A DNA stretch of 45,278 bases from RGIG8709 sp045575975 (GTDB taxonomy: Bacteria; Bacillota; Clostridia; Monoglobales; Monoglobaceae), in the NCBI GenBank assembly GCA_045575975.1, contig JAZNFO010000009.1, forward strand, positions 1 to 45,278, in the 5' to 3' direction. The notes beneath the pieces were generated by a model. The model had not been told where the DNA came from, searched no databases, and saw nothing but the letters and a program-made list of their open reading frames with translations. Below are positions 31,354-41,576 of the stretch, one piece after another (positions within the stretch are counted from its first letter, which is position 1; every line of letters begins with the position of its first letter). The translations under genes were made by a program, and so were the position numbers.

Positions 31354-33285
31354 ATGAAAATCAAATTAAAAAATGGAGAATTTTTAGAAATCGAAGATGG
31401 CTCAAGAGTTATTGACATTGCCTTTAAGCTTAGCGAAGGTTTAGCCAGGGCAGCTTGTGCCGCAAAAATAAACGGAGAGACCAGAGACCTTCGTGATATT
31501 CCCGAAGATGGTGCACAGGTTGAAATTTTAACCTTTGATGATGCCGAGGGGAAAGCAGCTTTAAGACACACAGCATCTCACATACTTGCTCAGGCTGTTA
31601 AAAGATTATATCCTGATGTTAAACTTGCTATCGGCCCTGCAATTGATGACGGATTTTACTATGACTTTGACACACCTGAGCCATTTACTCAGGAAGATTT
31701 AGTTAAAATAGAAAAAGAAATGAAAGCTATCGTTAAAGAGAACATTTCTCTTGAACGCTTTGAACTTCCAAGAGACGAGGCTATAAAATTTATGGAAGAA
31801 AAAGGCGAAAGCTATAAGGTTGAACTAATAGAAGACCTTCCTGAAGGCGAGCCTATCAGCTTCTACAAACAGGGAGATTTTACAGACCTTTGCTGCGGAC
31901 CTCACCTTATGTCAACAAAGCCTGCAAAGGCATTCAAGCTTACATCTGTTGCAGGTGCATACTGGAGAGGCAGCGAAAAAAACAAAATGCTTACAAGAGT
32001 TTACGGAACAGCTTTCACAAAATCTGCTGATCTTGAAGCACATCTTGAAATGCTTGAAGAGGCTAAAAAGAGAGACCATAATAAGCTTGGCCGTGAGCTT
32101 GAGCTTTTCACAACATCCGAGCTTATCGGTCAGGGTCTTCCTATTCTCCTCCCAAAGGGTGCGAAAATGATTCAGACACTTCAGAGATTTGTTGAAGACA
32201 CAGAGGAAGCAAGAGGCTGGCAGCTTACAAAAACACCTTATATGGCAAAGAGCGACCTTTACAAGGTTTCAGGACACTGGGATCATTATCAGGACGGTAT
32301 GTTTGTTATGGGTGATGAAAAGGTTGACAAAGAGGTTTTTGCTCTTCGTCCTATGACCTGTCCATTCCAGTATCAGGCATATTTAAACAGAGCCAGATCT
32401 TACCGTGACCTTCCTCTTCGTTACAATGAAACATCAACACTTTTCAGAAATGAAGCATCAGGTGAAATGCACGGTCTTATAAGAGTTCGTCAGTTCACTA
32501 TTTCAGAAGGACACTTAATGTGTACTCCTGACCAGCTTGAGGATGAATTCAAAAGCTGTCTTGAGCTTGCAATTTATATGCTTAAAACTCTTGGTCTTTA
32601 TGAGGATGTTTCCTACAGATTTTCCAAGTGGGATCCTGAAGACAAAGAAAAATATATTGGAACAGAAGAGCAGTGGGATGAGGCTCAGGGTATGATGGAA
32701 AAAATTCTTGACCACCTTGAAATCCCATACAAAATCGGTATTGGTGAGGCTGCCTTCTACGGACCAAAGCTTGATATCCAGATAAAGAATGTTTACGGAA
32801 AAGAAGATACTCTAATCACTATACAAATCGACCAGATGCTTGCAGAAAAATTTGGTATGGAATATGTGGATGCTGACGGAACAAAGAAAAACCCATACAT
32901 CATTCACAGAACATCTATCGGCTGCTACGAAAGAACACTTGCTCTTCTTATTGAAAAATATGCAGGCAAGTTCCCACTTTGGCTTTCACCTGTTCAGGTC
33001 AGCGTTATGTCTCTTTCTGAAAAAACAGAAGAATACGCAAAAGCTGTTGCAGACAAGCTTAAAGATGCAGGTATCAGATGCGAGCTTGATATAAGATCTG
33101 AAAAAATCGGTTACAAAATCCGTGAGGCACAGCTTAAGAAGGTTAATTATATGGTTGTACTTGGCGGAAAAGAGGAGGAAAACAATGTTGTTTCCTTAAG
33201 AAGCAGAGACGGTGAAACAACTGACAACCTTTCAGTTGATGCCCTTATCTCAAAGCTTCTTGAAGAAATCGCTTTGAAAAAATAA
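31354..33285 (+). CDS. thrS: Threonyl-tRNA synthetase
   Basis: ThrRS charges tRNA-Thr. The 643-residue protein has the N-terminal TGS domain (MKIKLKNGEFLEIEDGSRVI), the editing domain with its HTASHILAQAV and CCGPHLMSTKPAKAF zinc-type motif, then the class II core: motif 1, motif 2 (FRNEASGEMHGLIRVRQFT), and motif 3 (HRTSIGCYERTLALLIE), with the catalytic zinc Cys in MTCPFQYQ. A C-terminal anticodon-binding domain closes it (VQVSVMSLSEKTEEYA). Start ATG 31354 follows GGAGG; the frame from 31300 runs into the terminator hairpin of the T-box. The T-box at 31095-31325 controls it. Confidence 0.97.
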   Translation: MKIKLKNGEFLEIEDGSRVIDIAFKLSEGLARAACAAKINGETRDLRDIPEDGAQVEILTFDDAEGKAALRHTASHILAQAVKRLYPDVKLAIGPAIDDGFYYDFDTPEPFTQEDLVKIEKEMKAIVKENISLERFELPRDEAIKFMEEKGESYKVELIEDLPEGEPISFYKQGDFTDLCCGPHLMSTKPAKAFKLTSVAGAYWRGSEKNKMLTRVYGTAFTKSADLEAHLEMLEEAKKRDHNKLGRELELFTTSELIGQGLPILLPKGAKMIQTLQRFVEDTEEARGWQLTKTPYMAKSDLYKVSGHWDHYQDGMFVMGDEKVDKEVFALRPMTCPFQYQAYLNRARSYRDLPLRYNETSTLFRNEASGEMHGLIRVRQFTISEGHLMCTPDQLEDEFKSCLELAIYMLKTLGLYEDVSYRFSKWDPEDKEKYIGTEEQWDEAQGMMEKILDHLEIPYKIGIGEAAFYGPKLDIQIKNVYGKEDTLITIQIDQMLAEKFGMEYVDADGTKKNPYIIHRTSIGCYERTLALLIEKYAGKFPLWLSPVQVSVMSLSEKTEEYAKAVADKLKDAGIRCELDIRSEKIGYKIREAQLKKVNYMVVLGGKEEENNVVSLRSRDGETTDNLSVDALISKLLEEIALKK

Positions 33286-33286
33286 T

Positions 33287-35134
33287 ATGCCACAGATAAC
33301 TAAGAATTTTTCCGGTATGTTTTATAACAACAACCGGTATTCAGTTCAGATAAACAGAAAAAAAAGAATACAAAACTATAAGATTAACGGAGTGATTCTG
33401 CTGATTTCATTCCTTGTTTACTATGCACTTGAAATCTCCAGCAGAAACTTTATCTTTAACGGATTTTTATTCACTCCAATAAACACGCTTATTGTTTTCG
33501 GATTTATATATGTTTTAAGCCTTGTGTTTGTCAGGCGATGGATATCCTCCATCGTTTGCAGCACTTTGCTGACGGCTGTTGCCCTTATAAATTTTTATAC
33601 CATTCTTTTCAGAAACCAGCCTGTTTCAACTATGGATATAGGAAATATTGGCACGGCTCTTGATGTTCTTCCAAGCTATAAACCCGGATTCCATATGTCT
33701 GTTATTTATATACTTTTGATATTTGTTGTTTCAATTCTTCTTTCTTTGTGGCTTAGAAAATTTGAAAAGGAAAGAGAATTTGAGTTAAGAGACTATTTTG
33801 TCCGTCTTATTTCAACAGTTGTTCTTAGCTTTATGTTCTTATACATAGTTTTCTTCGCAAGCTTTTCCATTAAGCCAAAGCTCACTTTGGTGTGGTCCTG
33901 GGAAGAAACCTACAGAAAATACGGATATCTGTCCATTACGGAAGAGCTTTTTGTTAAATCCTTTAATATAGTGAGAAAACCTGAAAACTATGACGAGGAC
34001 GCAATCAGAAAAATCAGCAAAGAGCAAAAGCCCTCTGTTGACGCAAGAAATAAGAATGCCAGAAAGCCTGACATTATTCTTATAATGAACGAAACCTGGT
34101 TTGACCTGAGAAATGTTGTGGACGGGCTTGAAACAAACAAAGAGGTTATGCCGTTTATCGATAACCTTGACAACAAAATTTCAGGTTTTTCTATGGTGCC
34201 GGGAAACGGCGGGGGAACAAACCGAAGCGAATACGAGCTTTTGTCAAGCAATTCTCTTCACCTGACACCGGGAATTACTCCGTTTTCCTTCCTTAACCTT
34301 GAAAATTCAGGAAGCATTGTTTCTTTCCTTGAAAGTCAAGGATATACAACAGCGGCAAGCCATTGTGCTGGTGACCTTAACTATTCCAGAGGACTTGCAT
34401 ATCCGAAAATCGGTTTTGACAATGCATACTTTATTGAGGACTTTGGCTGGGTCGAAATTTTAGGAAAACGCCCCTATGCAACAGACGAATTTGTTTTTAG
34501 ACATATGATTGAAAAATATAACAATATGGGTGACGGACCAAGATTTTTCTTTAACCTCACCATCCAGAATCATGGTGCCTGGGATATGAACGACGACAGC
34601 TTTGACAACATTAAGGTTAAAAATGATTTTGGAGAAAACACAGACGATGTGAACGAATACTTATCCTGTGTTTCTGCTACTGACTCAGCATTTAAATACC
34701 TTGTTAATTATTTCAAGAATGTTGAAAGAGATGTTATAATATGTATGGTTGGCGACCACTCCCCTGTTTTTACTCCTGATATTGCCACCGTGGATACAAG
34801 CGACCCCTTTGAAAATCTTAAGCTTTATGCAACACCCTTTGTTATCTGGGCAAACTTTAACATTCCTGACAAAGATGTTGGATACACAAGCATGCCTTAT
34901 ATGGTTCCGTTGACTTTGAAAGCAGCATCTGCTCCCAAGTCACCCTTTTATGACCATATGATAAATATGTTTAACCAGTATCCGGTTGTTACATCAAACG
35001 GCTGCTATATTGATAAAAAAGGAAAGCTCACCTATTACAATGACAATACAAATCCCGCTGAAATAAAAACCTATTTTGATATGGTTTATAACAGAACAAG
35101 CGAAAAAGTTGAAGAAAAATTATTTACTCCATAA
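33287..35134 (+). CDS. LTA-synthase-like sulfatase family membrane protein
   Basis: A 615-residue protein with about five N-terminal membrane spans (residues ~30-195) and a large extracellular alkaline-phosphatase/sulfatase-fold domain. It resembles lipoteichoic acid synthase (glycerol-phosphate transfer from phosphatidylglycerol) and related phosphoethanolamine- or phosphoglycerol transferases. Candidate active-site parts are IIMNETWFDLRN (metal Glu), the Thr in NGGGTNRSEYELLSS (nucleophile position), FNLTIQNHGAWD, and MVGDHSPVF (metal Asp/His). ATG 33287 is 1 base after the thrS stop; no ribosome site is clear, so coupling with thrS or a start at 33317 is possible. The following pgsA-like gene, which supplies phosphatidylglycerol precursor, supports a polymer or lipid role. 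Confidence 0.85.
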   Translation: MPQITKNFSGMFYNNNRYSVQINRKKRIQNYKINGVILLISFLVYYALEISSRNFIFNGFLFTPINTLIVFGFIYVLSLVFVRRWISSIVCSTLLTAVALINFYTILFRNQPVSTMDIGNIGTALDVLPSYKPGFHMSVIYILLIFVVSILLSLWLRKFEKEREFELRDYFVRLISTVVLSFMFLYIVFFASFSIKPKLTLVWSWEETYRKYGYLSITEELFVKSFNIVRKPENYDEDAIRKISKEQKPSVDARNKNARKPDIILIMNETWFDLRNVVDGLETNKEVMPFIDNLDNKISGFSMVPGNGGGTNRSEYELLSSNSLHLTPGITPFSFLNLENSGSIVSFLESQGYTTAASHCAGDLNYSRGLAYPKIGFDNAYFIEDFGWVEILGKRPYATDEFVFRHMIEKYNNMGDGPRFFFNLTIQNHGAWDMNDDSFDNIKVKNDFGENTDDVNEYLSCVSATDSAFKYLVNYFKNVERDVIICMVGDHSPVFTPDIATVDTSDPFENLKLYATPFVIWANFNIPDKDVGYTSMPYMVPLTLKAASAPKSPFYDHMINMFNQYPVVTSNGCYIDKKGKLTYYNDNTNPAEIKTYFDMVYNRTSEKVEEKLFTP

Positions 35135-35152
35135 GAAAGGTTCGGTACATTT

Positions 35153-35695
35153 ATGATACCAAATATATTAACAACACTGAGACTTATTTTAATTCCTATT
35201 TATGCATACACAATGGTGGTTCTTGATATGCCACTTTGTGCACTTGGAATTTTCCTTCTGGCAGGTCTTACAGATGTTGTAGACGGCTTTATTGCCAGAA
35301 AATTTAATATGATAACAAAAATAGGAAAGGTTTACGACCCGCTGGTTGACAAGCTTATGCAGATAACTGCCATAATCTGTCTCACATATGAGAAAATTAT
35401 TCCTTCCTGGGTTATATGGTTCATCCTTTTTAAGGAAGGCACTATGATTGTTGGCGGTATTTTCCTATACCTCAGAAATGTTGTTATCCAGTCCGACTGG
35501 TACGGAAAAGGTGCAACAGTTGCATTTTACACCGTTATATTTTTAGTTATTGTGTTCCCGGAAATGGCATCCTGGTTTAAAACAGCTCTGCTTGTTTTCC
35601 TTATTGGAATGCTAGTTTTTGCTGCATTCGGATATTTAACAAAAATTTTGAAAGCGTTTGAAAAAAATGAAAAAACAAAAGACATCAGTCTGTAG
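35153..35695 (+). CDS. pgsA: CDP-diacylglycerol-glycerol-3-phosphate 3-phosphatidyltransferase
   Basis: A 180-residue integral membrane enzyme of the CDP-alcohol phosphatidyltransferase family. The signature D-G-x2-A-R-x8-G-x3-D-x3-D is present as DGFIARKF followed by GKVYDPLVDK. The likely product is phosphatidylglycerol phosphate, the precursor of phosphatidylglycerol. The beginning MIPNILTTLRLILIP is typical of PgsA. It starts 18 bases after the LTA-synthase-like gene, with AAGAAAGG upstream, so the two are likely one transcript. Cardiolipin synthase-type relatives cannot be fully excluded. Confidence 0.9.
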   Translation: MIPNILTTLRLILIPIYAYTMVVLDMPLCALGIFLLAGLTDVVDGFIARKFNMITKIGKVYDPLVDKLMQITAIICLTYEKIIPSWVIWFILFKEGTMIVGGIFLYLRNVVIQSDWYGKGATVAFYTVIFLVIVFPEMASWFKTALLVFLIGMLVFAAFGYLTKILKAFEKNEKTKDISL

Positions 35696-35711
35696 AAATG
35701 AGGCTTTATAA

Positions 35712-37373
35712 ATGAACTTTTCATATCTTAAACCAAAACTTTTTTCCGTTTTAAAATCATATAGCAAGGAACAATTTTTAAAGGATATAATTGCCGGTAT
35801 TATCGTTGCGATTATTGCTCTTCCTCTTTCAATTGCCCTTGCTCTTGCATCGGGAGTTGAACCTGCCTGCGGTGTTTATACGGCTATTGCCGCAGGTTTT
35901 TTCGTTTCACTTCTCGGAGGAAGCCGCATACAGATTGCAGGCCCCACTGCTGCCTTTGCAACTATTGTTGCAGGTATTGTCGCCACAGAAGGAATGGACG
36001 GATTATTCCTTGCAACAATTATGGCAGGTGCTATCCTTATATTAATGGGAATTTTTAAGTTGGGAGGACTAATAAAGTTTATTCCCCATACCATTACAAC
36101 AGGTTTCACATCAGGTATTGCAATTACCATTTTAGTTGGGCAAATCAAGGATTTTCTCGGTATTACATATCAAGAAGGAATAAAACCCATTGAAACTATA
36201 GAAAAGCTTATGGCAAACCTTGAAGCAATTTCAACCTTTCAGTGGCAATCCCTTTTAGTTGGTGCAGTTTGCCTTTTAATCCTTATTATATATCCAAAAT
36301 TTGAAAAAAGAATTCCACCGTCACTTATTGCAGTTTTTGTTGGTGCATTAATGGTGAAATTCATCCCGGGTCTTGATGACGGAGTGTTTACTATTGGTGA
36401 GCTTTATACTATTCCCCAGGGACTTCCAAAGCTCACCTTTTCAGGAATGGAGCTCAGCTTCGCAAAAGCTATAGAAGTTTTCCCTCACGCCTTTACCATT
36501 GCAATCCTTGCCGCTATTGAATCGCTACTTTCCTGCGTTGTTGCAGACACAATGGTTAATTCAAAGCACAATTCAAATTCTGAGCTTTTAGCTCAGGGCG
36601 TTGGAAACATTGCATCTGTTTTGTTTGGCGGAATTCCCGCAACAGGTGCAATTGCAAGAACCGCAGCAAATGCTAAAAACGGCGGAAAAACTCCCGTTTC
36701 TGGAATGGTTCACGCAGTTGTTCTTTTAATGGTTCTTCTGTTCCTTATGCCATATGCAAAGCTTATACCTATGCCAACTATTGCAGCAATTTTATTTATT
36801 GTTGCTTATAATATGAGCGAATGGAAAAAGTTTGTTTCCATTGTTAAAACCGCCCCGAAAAGTGATATTATCGTTATGGTTGCAACCTTTGTTTTAACAG
36901 TTATATTTGACCTTATTGTTGCAATTGAAGTGGGAATGATACTTGCTGCTATGTTCTTTATGAAAAGAATGAGCGAAGAATCTTCAGTTTCAAGCTGGCA
37001 ATATATTGATGAAGAGAATGACAGCGACAGCATCGAGCTTAAAAATGTTCCAAAGCATGTGAGAGTTTATGAGATCAGCGGCCCTATGTTCTTCGGTGCT
37101 GCAGACAAAATTCTTGATATAAAATTCAAGGACTACACAAAATGCCTTATTTTAAGAATGCGAGCAGTGCCGTCTGTTGATGCCACCGCCCTTAATTCTC
37201 TTGATGCTTTGAGAAAAAAATGCGAGAAAAACAATGTTACACTTATTTTCTCACATGTTAACTCACAGCCCCTTGAGGCTATGAAAAAATCAGGCTTATA
37301 CGCTCGTGTGGGCGAAGATAACTTCCTCCCACATATTGACGATGCCCTTAAAGCAGCTGAAAAAAATAATTAA
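35712..37373 (+). CDS. SulP family anion transporter with STAS domain
   Basis: A 553-residue SulP (SLC26-like) transporter for sulfate, bicarbonate or other small anions. The membrane part begins near residue 20 (DIIAGIIVAIIALPLSIALA) and contains the family block GGSRIQIAGPTAAFATIVAG plus IPHTITTGFTSGIAITI and NIASVLFGGIPATGAIARTA. The last ~120 residues are a cytoplasmic STAS domain (VYEISGPMFFGAADKILD, LRMRAVPSVDATALNSLDAL). The start ATG follows GAGG, 17 bases after pgsA. The substrate is not evident. Confidence 0.9.
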   Translation: MNFSYLKPKLFSVLKSYSKEQFLKDIIAGIIVAIIALPLSIALALASGVEPACGVYTAIAAGFFVSLLGGSRIQIAGPTAAFATIVAGIVATEGMDGLFLATIMAGAILILMGIFKLGGLIKFIPHTITTGFTSGIAITILVGQIKDFLGITYQEGIKPIETIEKLMANLEAISTFQWQSLLVGAVCLLILIIYPKFEKRIPPSLIAVFVGALMVKFIPGLDDGVFTIGELYTIPQGLPKLTFSGMELSFAKAIEVFPHAFTIAILAAIESLLSCVVADTMVNSKHNSNSELLAQGVGNIASVLFGGIPATGAIARTAANAKNGGKTPVSGMVHAVVLLMVLLFLMPYAKLIPMPTIAAILFIVAYNMSEWKKFVSIVKTAPKSDIIVMVATFVLTVIFDLIVAIEVGMILAAMFFMKRMSEESSVSSWQYIDEENDSDSIELKNVPKHVRVYEISGPMFFGAADKILDIKFKDYTKCLILRMRAVPSVDATALNSLDALRKKCEKNNVTLIFSHVNSQPLEAMKKSGLYARVGEDNFLPHIDDALKAAEKNN

Positions 37374-37398
37374 CATATAAAACATGGAGGTTTTTATT

Positions 37399-38772
37399 AT
37401 GGAAAGAGAAAATTTAGGCTCACGCCTTGGTTTTATTCTTATTTCTGCCGGTTGTGCAATCGGTCTTGGAAATGTTTGGAGATTTCCTTATATTGTTGGA
37501 CAATACGGTGGTGCAGCTTTTATTCTTATTTATTTGTTCTTCCTTGTTATTTTCGGACTTCCTATTATGACAATGGAATTTGCACTTGGAAGAGCAAGTA
37601 GAAAAAGTATTGCTGAATCATTCCGCACCTTAGAGCCGGACGGTACAAAATGGCATCTTTTTGGCGGTGTTGGTGTTGCAGGAAATTATCTTCTTATGAT
37701 GTTTTACACAACTGTTACCGGCTGGATGTTTGCTTATTTTTTCAAAACAATAAATGGTGATTTTATTGGTCAGACTGCAGAGCAGGTCAGCAATCAGTTT
37801 GTTGAAATGACAGCAAATCCTATACCTGTTGTGGGATATATGATTTTATCCGTTTTGCTTGGACTTCTTATATGTTCACTTGGCCTTAAAAAAGGCGTTG
37901 AAAAGGTGACAAAGGTTATGATGATTGCCCTCCTTTTAATTATTTCAATTCTTGCTGTTCGTGCAATTACACTTCCCGGTGCATCAGATGGACTTAAATA
38001 CTACCTTGTTCCCGATTTTAAAAGAATGATAGAAAACGGACTTGGCGATGCAATTTTTGCCGCTCTCGGTCAGGCGTTTTTCACCCTTTCAATCGGCATG
38101 GGTTCAATGGCAATTTTCGGTAGCTATATTGACAAAGACCGCAGACTGCTCGGAGAGTCTGCAACAATAGCACTTCTTGATACCTTTGTTGCATTTATGG
38201 CAGGTATTATAATTATTCCGTCCTGTTTTGCTTTTAACTTAAACCCGGGTGCAGGTCCGGGCCTTATTTTCCAGACTCTTCCCAATATCTTCAATTCTAT
38301 GAAGGGCGGAATTATCTGGGGGGCATTATTCTTTATATTTATGATTTTTGCAGCTCTTTCAACAGTCGTTGCAGTTTTTGAAAATATTATATCATTTGGT
38401 ATGGAGCTTTGGGGCTGGAGCAGAAAGAAATCCTGTTTCTTAAACATATTTATTATAATTGTTCTTTCTCTGCCTTGCGCTTTTGGCTTTAATCTATTAT
38501 CAGAAATTCAGCCTCTTGGTGCAGGAAGTACCATACTTGACCTGGAAGACTTTATTATTTCAAATAACATTCTTCCTATCGGCTCACTTATTTATGTTTT
38601 ATTCTGTACATCCGACAAGTTTGGCTGGGGCTGGAAGAACTTCCTGAAAGAAGCTAATATGGGGAAAGGACTTAAGTTCCCCGATTGGTTATACTTTTAT
38701 GCGAAATATATTCTCCCTATTATCTTAATTGTTATCTGGGTTCAGGGATATATAGCAAAATTCTTTATATAA
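37399..38772 (+). CDS. Sodium-dependent transporter, NSS (SNF) family
   Basis: A 457-residue member of the neurotransmitter:sodium symporter family (LeuT type), importing amino acids or related amines with Na+. The hallmark GLGNVWRFPYIVGQYGG is at about residue 22, followed by GLPIMTMEFALGRAS and the Na+-site block LGQAFFTLSIGMGSM. About 11-12 spans are predicted, as in many bacterial members that lack the twelfth. ATG 37399 follows GGAGG; the longer frame from 37384 would start in that site. It is followed by a terminator shared with lepA. The specific substrate is unknown. Confidence 0.92.
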   Translation: MERENLGSRLGFILISAGCAIGLGNVWRFPYIVGQYGGAAFILIYLFFLVIFGLPIMTMEFALGRASRKSIAESFRTLEPDGTKWHLFGGVGVAGNYLLMMFYTTVTGWMFAYFFKTINGDFIGQTAEQVSNQFVEMTANPIPVVGYMILSVLLGLLICSLGLKKGVEKVTKVMMIALLLIISILAVRAITLPGASDGLKYYLVPDFKRMIENGLGDAIFAALGQAFFTLSIGMGSMAIFGSYIDKDRRLLGESATIALLDTFVAFMAGIIIIPSCFAFNLNPGAGPGLIFQTLPNIFNSMKGGIIWGALFFIFMIFAALSTVVAVFENIISFGMELWGWSRKKSCFLNIFIIIVLSLPCAFGFNLLSEIQPLGAGSTILDLEDFIISNNILPIGSLIYVLFCTSDKFGWGWKNFLKEANMGKGLKFPDWLYFYAKYILPIILIVIWVQGYIAKFFI

Positions 38773-38781
38773 AGAAAAATT

Positions 38782-38817
38782 AAAAAGCAGAAACGGTTAA
38801 TCCGTTTCTGCTTTTTA
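38782..38817. terminator. Bidirectional terminator between the NSS gene and lepA
   Basis: Stem AAAAAGCAGAAACGG / CCGTTTCTGCTTTTT with a TTAAT loop. A-run and T-run flank it on both sides, serving both convergent genes. Confidence 0.92.
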
Positions 38818-40623
38818 TTAGTCAAGCTTTAATACTGACATAAATGCTTCCTGCGGAACTTCAACTGTTCCCACCTGACGCATACGCTTTTTACCTTCTT
38901 TTTGCTTTTCAAGAAGCTTTTTCTTTCTTGTTATGTCACCGCCATAACACTTGGCAAGGACATCCTTTCTCATTGCGCGAACAGTTTCACGGGCAATAAT
39001 CTTTCCGCCCACTGCCGCCTGAATCGGAATTTCAAAAAGCTGCCTTGGTATAACATCCTTCAGTTTTTCCGCAATTCTTCTTCCTCTCTTATATGCACTT
39101 TCTTTGTGCACTATAAATGAAAGGGCATCCACCATTTCTCCGTTTAAAAGTATATCAAGCTTAACAAGGTCACTTCTTTCAAAGCCTTTAAGCTCATAGT
39201 CAAATGATGCATAACCTCTTGTTCTTGACTTTAATGCATCAAAAAAATCATATATTATTTCGTTTAGCGGAAGTTCATAGCTTAATGAAACTCTTGTTGC
39301 ATCAAGATATGTCATATCAATATATGTTCCGCGTCTTTCCTGGCAAAGCTCCATTATACTTCCAACATAGTCTTTAGGAGTCATAATCTCCGCCTTTACT
39401 ATAGGCTCTTCCATATAATCGATAAGCGACGGTTCGGGAAGGTTTGTTGGGTTTGCAATATTTAAAATTGTCTTATCTGTTTTGATAACATTATATTCAA
39501 CCGACGGAGCAGTTGTAACAAGGTCAAGATTATACTCTCTTTCCAGTCTTTCCTGAATAATTTCCATATGCAGAAGCCCTAAAAATCCGCATCTGAAACC
39601 AAAGCCCAACGCAACAGAGGTTTCTGCCTCAAAGCTTAGTGACGCATCATTAAGCTTAAGCTTTTCAAGTGCTTCCTTAAGGTCATCATATCTTGCCCCG
39701 TCTGCAGGATAAATACCGCAATAAACCATGGGTTTTACTTCTTTGTAGCCGGGGAGAGGTTCTGTTGCTCCTCCCTGAGAAGTTGTTACAGTATCACCCA
39801 CACGGACATCAAGCACACTTTTTATGCTTGCGGCAATATATCCAACCTCTCCTGCCTTTATTTCATTTGCAGGAAGCATCCCCGAAGGATGAAGATATCC
39901 AACTTCAACAACATCAAAGGTTGCCCCTGTTGCCATCATTTTTATCTGTTGTCCTGCCCTCAGGCTTCCGTCTTTTACTCTTATATATACAATAACCCCT
40001 CTGTAGCTGTCATAATAGGAGTCAAATATAAGTGCCTTCAGCGGTGCATTTTCATCCCCCTCGGGAGACGGCACAATCTTTACTATTTCTTCTAAAACAG
40101 CTTCTATATTTATTCCGTTTTTTGCAGAAATAAGGGGTGCATTCTCCGCCTCTATTCCAATAACATCTTCAATTTCCTTTTTAACCTCTTCAGGTCTTGC
40201 AGATGGCAAATCAATTTTATTAACTACCGGCACAAGCTCTAAATCGTGTTCAAGGGCGAGATAGGTGTTTGCAAGAGTCTGTGCCTCAATTCCCTGAGCC
40301 GCATCCACTATTAAAACTGCACCCTCGCAGGCAGCAAGGCTTCGGGAGACCTCATAGTTAAAATCAACATGTCCGGGAGTATCAATAAGGTTTAAAACAT
40401 ATTCCTCCCCGTCCTTTGCCTTATAAAGAAGTCTTACAGCTCTTGCCTTTATGGTTATACCTCTTTCTCTTTCAAGGTCCATATTATCGAGAATCTGTTC
40501 CTGCATTTCTCGTTTTGTGAGAGCTCCTGTGAACTCTAATAGCCTGTCCGCAAGAGTTGATTTCCCGTGGTCAATATGGGCAATAATAGAGAAATTCTTT
40601 ATATTCTTTTTATAATCACTCAT
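38818..40623 (-). CDS. lepA: Elongation factor 4 (LepA)
   Basis: LepA is a ribosome-bound GTPase that aids initiation and can back-translocate tRNAs. The 601-residue length is typical. GTPase motifs are G1 IAHIDHGKSTLADRLLE (about residues 14-30), G2 ERGITIKARAVRL, G3 DTPGHVDFNYEV and G4 VVNKIDLPSA. The LepA-specific C-terminal domain carries ECGGDITRKKKLLEKQKEGK-like sequence (here KCYGGDITRKKKLLEKQK) and VPQEAFMSVL. The start ATG 40623 is followed by MSDYKKNIKNFSIIAHIDHG. The AEC carrier gene lies upstream on the same strand, 29 bases away. Confidence 0.97.
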   Translation of the reverse strand: MSDYKKNIKNFSIIAHIDHGKSTLADRLLEFTGALTKREMQEQILDNMDLERERGITIKARAVRLLYKAKDGEEYVLNLIDTPGHVDFNYEVSRSLAACEGAVLIVDAAQGIEAQTLANTYLALEHDLELVPVVNKIDLPSARPEEVKKEIEDVIGIEAENAPLISAKNGINIEAVLEEIVKIVPSPEGDENAPLKALIFDSYYDSYRGVIVYIRVKDGSLRAGQQIKMMATGATFDVVEVGYLHPSGMLPANEIKAGEVGYIAASIKSVLDVRVGDTVTTSQGGATEPLPGYKEVKPMVYCGIYPADGARYDDLKEALEKLKLNDASLSFEAETSVALGFGFRCGFLGLLHMEIIQERLEREYNLDLVTTAPSVEYNVIKTDKTILNIANPTNLPEPSLIDYMEEPIVKAEIMTPKDYVGSIMELCQERRGTYIDMTYLDATRVSLSYELPLNEIIYDFFDALKSRTRGYASFDYELKGFERSDLVKLDILLNGEMVDALSFIVHKESAYKRGRRIAEKLKDVIPRQLFEIPIQAAVGGKIIARETVRAMRKDVLAKCYGGDITRKKKLLEKQKEGKKRMRQVGTVEVPQEAFMSVLKLD

Positions 40624-40652
40624 AAATTTTCAGCCTTTCAAAAAATTATGTA

Positions 40653-41576
40653 TTAAAGAAACAATGCAAAAATTATAGGCAATGTTATAACCGACAACAC
40701 ATGGGATATAAGTGCCATACTTGCTCCAACCGTTGCATCACCCCCATATGCTTCAGGGAAAACAATTGTGTTAAGTCCAAAGGGAAGTGCTGTTGCACAA
40801 AGAACAACTCTCACAATATTAGAATCAACATTAAAAGCCTTCAATACAAGGACAAATATAACAGGCATTACAATAAGTCTTATTATTGATGCAATATAAA
40901 TTCTTGGAATTGCAGCAAGTGCTTTTAATGCATAGTTTCCTATAACAAAACCTGCTATTATCATTGCGAGCGGTGACATACAGGATGCTGCTGATGAAAC
41001 AGCAGAGCTTAAAAATCCAGGCAGGGGAATTTCAAAAATCCCAACCACTGCACCAAGCAAAAGTCCTACCATGGATGGATTTATCAAATTCTTTAAACTG
41101 AATTTATAACCTTCCTCGTGAGGAGTTAAGGAATACAATCCATATGTATAAATAAAAACAACAAAAGGAAGATAAAACATCAGATACTGAAACAATACCG
41201 TTTCACCAAAAACACCGAGAACAAGTGCATTTCCCATAAAGCCAAGATTGGGAATAGTGAATGAATAAACATACACATTCTTAGTATACCCATCTTTTGT
41301 GAAATATCTTGAAATAATAAGTGCTATTCCAAATGAAACAAGCAAAACCACTGTTCCATAAATCAAAAGCTTACTTGTGCTTATAAGATTTGGCAGGGTA
41401 CAATTCTTATAGAATGTCTGAAAATTCAGGCACGGCAGAAGAAGATAGGTTTCTAGCTTGGATAAAACCTTTGAGGTCTCTTTCGGTAATACATTTTTTT
41501 TGTTGAAAAAAACTCCGATTGCTATAAAACCGAAAAGCACCAGCATCTGGTTAAAAGTTATGTTAAAAACCTGCAT
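40653..41576 (-). CDS. Auxin efflux carrier (AEC) family transporter
   Basis: A 307-residue membrane protein of the AEC family, ten predicted spans in two five-span halves. The N-terminal LFGFIAIGVFFNKKNVLPKE and YLLLPCLNFQTF are typical, as are the C-terminal CATALPFGLNTIVFPEAYGG and ISHVLSVITLPIIFAL. In bacteria such proteins export or import dicarboxylates such as malate or lactate-like anions; the substrate here is not known. The start ATG has a GAGG site, and a strong promoter is upstream. It shares the region with the divergent lactate permease gene. Confidence 0.88.
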   Translation of the reverse strand: MQVFNITFNQMLVLFGFIAIGVFFNKKNVLPKETSKVLSKLETYLLLPCLNFQTFYKNCTLPNLISTSKLLIYGTVVLLVSFGIALIISRYFTKDGYTKNVYVYSFTIPNLGFMGNALVLGVFGETVLFQYLMFYLPFVVFIYTYGLYSLTPHEEGYKFSLKNLINPSMVGLLLGAVVGIFEIPLPGFLSSAVSSAASCMSPLAMIIAGFVIGNYALKALAAIPRIYIASIIRLIVMPVIFVLVLKAFNVDSNIVRVVLCATALPFGLNTIVFPEAYGGDATVGASMALISHVLSVITLPIIFALFL